This document shows positions 61,722 to 64,000 of a stretch of 64,000 bases of DNA, in pieces. Position 1 is the stretch's first letter. Every line of letters begins with the position of its first letter. Under the pieces are notes generated by a model. It saw only the letters and a list, made by a program, of their open reading frames with translations. It was not told the DNA's origin and ran no database searches. Origin of the DNA: Centroberyx gerrardi (lineage: Eukaryota > Chordata > Actinopteri > Beryciformes > Berycidae); assembly GCF_048128805.1 (NCBI RefSeq), contig NC_136008.1, forward strand, positions 17,721,572-17,785,571, read 5' to 3'. Made by a program: the position numbers and the translations under genes.

Positions 61722-62583
61722 TAAGCAAGCACACATGTTACCATTATGTTATTGCTTTGCTAGTAGTCTCTTTACAAAGTCTTAACCCCAACCCATCATA
61801 TTATTAAGACAATGTTATTTTAATGTTGTAAAGAAAAAAACATTTCTGATATGAACAAAATGATTCAGACCTACAGAATGAAAAAGGTTAAATTTCACCT
61901 CCAGGTCTATCTAAGAAGATGAATTGTGCTTTCAAATAGCTTTGTAATAAGTATACCTTTCTTCAGTGGGGCTTTTGACTTTGAAGTGGAGACAGCATCA
62001 GCATGAGACACCGGGGGAGGATTTACATCAGAGGGATCATCCTCGAGCTGTGTGGCCTCATAGTCTGACAATACCACAAATATATGAAAATAGCAGTCAC
62101 AAGACATCTGCAGTGTTTACCAGTCAGGGGGAAGCAGCTGGAGAATCCAAATCAGCTGGTGAAAGAGTAGTGTGATGGCTGCTGCAGTGTTATATTGTGT
62201 TTTAGTATAGGAATACCTGTGAGGAGATTCCCCCTGTATGGCACTCTTCCTCTGCCCCTGTTGGTCAAAAGACATGTTTGTGTTCCCTATGCAGATCCAC
62301 CCACTTGCACATTGCAGTTGTAATTTCGCATTGTGTCATTTGGACTCTCTCAGTGAATAGCCTACCATTGCTGATTCTGAAGTGGAGCGCGTCTAGTTTT
62401 CTTCAGCATCGACAAAGGGGAGCTCATTTCACCACGAGACGAGCCTTACCAAATAAGAAATATCCGCCCAAAATATTTAAGACCAAGCTCAAATTCTGGC
62501 CTGTATAAATTCGTGATTCTCGTGCTCTGTTTCTTTCCATGCACAGATAATGTTTGTTTGGAGTCTGTTGCCATTGGAAACAT
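58398..62583 (-). CDS. ubxn11: UBX domain-containing protein 11 (Socius)
   Basis: UBXN11 is a p97/VCP-type adaptor family member reported to bind Rnd GTPases and Galpha12. Coding exons (transcript order): 62450-62583, 62217-62257, 61957-62064, 61580-61680, 61410-61461, 61197-61276, 60537-60657, 60174-60391, 60011-60088, 59773-59902, 59557-59660, 59293-59366, 58695-58844, 58398-58554; 1548 bases, 515 aa (human 520). Coiled coil about 95-172 (FELMSSMMQRLTQLETKVKS; DKKISVLEERLKLLK; CHQLQTQVHEME), then RFLSDYGMIWVGD, SEP domain about 259-325 (PIQLRLHSNGIVMFDGPFRS; DLMDGYFPSELQGRFPDGVP), FLNRLPKVVVKAGRVIDIRD, and UBX fold about 428-505 ending GLTPNATLLLRPKQRN. The first exon is inferred from phase only: the ATG at 62275 is out of frame with exon 3. 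Exon 10 uses a weak CTG/GTTTGT donor. Confidence 0.9.
58955..59270. mobile_element. Foldback (MITE-like) element in ubxn11 intron
   Basis: Arms at 58961-59007 (GAATAATGTAACAACTTGTC..AAAATG..CTCTCTAAAT) and 59194-59241 (ATTTAGAGAGAAATTTTATG..ACATTTTGACAAGTTATAAC) are inverted copies with few mismatches. An inner pair CTGAACATGTTA (59082-59093) / TAACATGTTCAG (59179-59190) is also complementary. About 310 bp, no coding frame. Family not identified; ends and target duplication unclear. Confidence 0.75.
60685..61152. repeat. Degenerate CAAGTC-type repeat in ubxn11 intron
   Basis: Irregular copies of TCAAGTC / CCAAGTC / TTAAGTC cluster at both ends (60690-60750 and 60990-61152), closing with GACTTGAGTCCAGTCATGTG then ACTCGAGTCCCC. 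A widespread repeat texture in fish; probably a non-autonomous mobile element, family not named. Confidence 0.6.
61692..61722. repeat. (CA)n microsatellite
   Basis: CA run just upstream (in gene sense) of a ubxn11 exon acceptor. Confidence 0.9.
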
Positions 62584-63476
<893 letters not shown>

Positions 63477-63796
63477 ATGGCGGCGCCGCTCGCACATTTC
63501 GACGACCAGTGGCCGGATGTGAGCGACCTGACCATGGTTTCGGACCGGGGGATCCCCCAAAAAGGCCTGGTAACCCAAAGAGCCGAGCGGGGAGCGGAGG
63601 TCCTGGAGGATGATCTGCCCGAGCTGCACAACGGCAGCTTTTCCGCGGGGGGACCGGGCGGTTTCAGGTCAATGGAGGACCTGGTGAACGATTTCGACGA
63701 GAAGTTGTCCGTGTGCTTCCTAAATTACACCGGCGAAACGGACAGCATCGCTCCTGTGAGTCTGATCGCCGAGGACTCGCTGCTGGAGAAGGACGA
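63477..63796 (+). CDS. FEZ family (zygin / UNC-76) protein, first coding exon, partial
   Basis: FEZ proteins are kinesin-1 cargo adaptors that act in axonal transport. The ATG at 63477 gives MAAPLAHFDDQWPDVSDLTM; an in-frame ATG at 63381 would add 32 residues of no FEZ character. The diagnostic part is FRSMEDLVNDFDEKLSVCFL followed by NYTGETDSIAPV, close to human FEZ1 FKSMEDLVNEFDEKLNVCFRNYNAKTENLAPV, then LLEKDE (FEZ: DEVWDALTDNY follows in the next exon). The exon ends at GACGA/GTGAGT, phase 2, after 106 codons; the rest is outside the window. It resembles FEZ1 more than FEZ2 through this block. It sits outside the human 1p36 gene set, so it marks a teleost-specific neighbourhood. Confidence 0.88.
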
Positions 63797-64000
63797 GTGA
63801 GTGTTTCTGTTCAGTGTTCAGTGTTAGCCTGTCTGCTCGGTACACGGTGACGGGACCGGGCGGCACTTACCACAATGTGATCATGTATCAGATAGCAGCG
63901 TCAGCGGCAACATACAGTATATGCTTATACTGCAAACTGCAGCATGCCATTGACGGTTTGTAGTGACAGGTCGCATTTTAGGGACCATTCCTGAAAGATG

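Noticed and set aside
62217-62275. ATG at 62275 as the ubxn11 start (MSFDQQGQRK)
   Set aside because: Joining it to the next exon with the available GTATTC donor gives an immediate stop; only another frame continues into exon 3.

Overview
This is a gene-dense, intron-rich stretch of vertebrate nuclear DNA, almost certainly from a teleost fish. Ten protein-coding loci can be recognised. Most are orthologues of genes clustered on human 1p36.11 (ARID1A, GPN2, GPATCH3, NR0B2, KDF1, TMEM222, WDTC1, CEP85, UBXN11). Introns are short, dinucleotide microsatellites are long and frequent, and there are two decayed Tc1/mariner elements with typical fish ends plus several foldback (MITE-like) repeats. 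I saw no retrovirus, LTR element, CRISPR array, rRNA or convincing tRNA.

Layout. 1-3019: first coding exon of arid1a (minus strand) and part of its first intron. 3020-6971: a gene-free interval; human PIGV, ZDHHC18 and SFN, which lie between ARID1A and GPN2, are not seen here. 6972-10616: gpn2 (minus, 5 coding exons). 11538-14454: gpatch3 (minus, 7 coding exons). 14455-19781: non-coding. 19782-20722: nr0b2/SHP (plus, 2 exons), with a TATA box and nuclear-receptor-like sites. 24277-27207: kdf1 (minus, 3 coding exons). 29268-30785: a TPBG/5T4-like leucine-rich-repeat membrane protein (minus, 2 coding exons). 32450-34645: tmem222 (minus, 6 exons). 38088-45350: wdtc1 (minus, 15 coding exons). 48566-56736: cep85 (plus, 12 coding exons), head-to-head with wdtc1. 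58398-62583: ubxn11 (minus, about 14 coding exons), tail-to-tail with cep85. 63477 to the end: first coding exon of a FEZ/zygin family gene (plus), head-to-head with ubxn11.

Exon models were built by hand from protein similarity remembered for each family, splice consensus and phase. For every complete gene the exon lengths add up to an open frame close to the remembered human length. The genes do not form an operon or pathway: they cover chromatin remodelling, GTPase assembly factors, nuclear-receptor repression, epidermal differentiation, centrosome biology and ubiquitin-related adaptors. No new biological system is evident. The most unusual unexplained signal is a recurrent word family (GCTAACGTTAGC / TAGCTAGC) concentrated around the 5' ends of four broadly expressed genes (gpn2, tmem222, wdtc1, cep85) and not noticed at the TATA-type nr0b2 and kdf1 ends. 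A near-perfect 44-bp palindrome inside 8-bp direct repeats and a foldback MITE in ubxn11 are the next most interesting.
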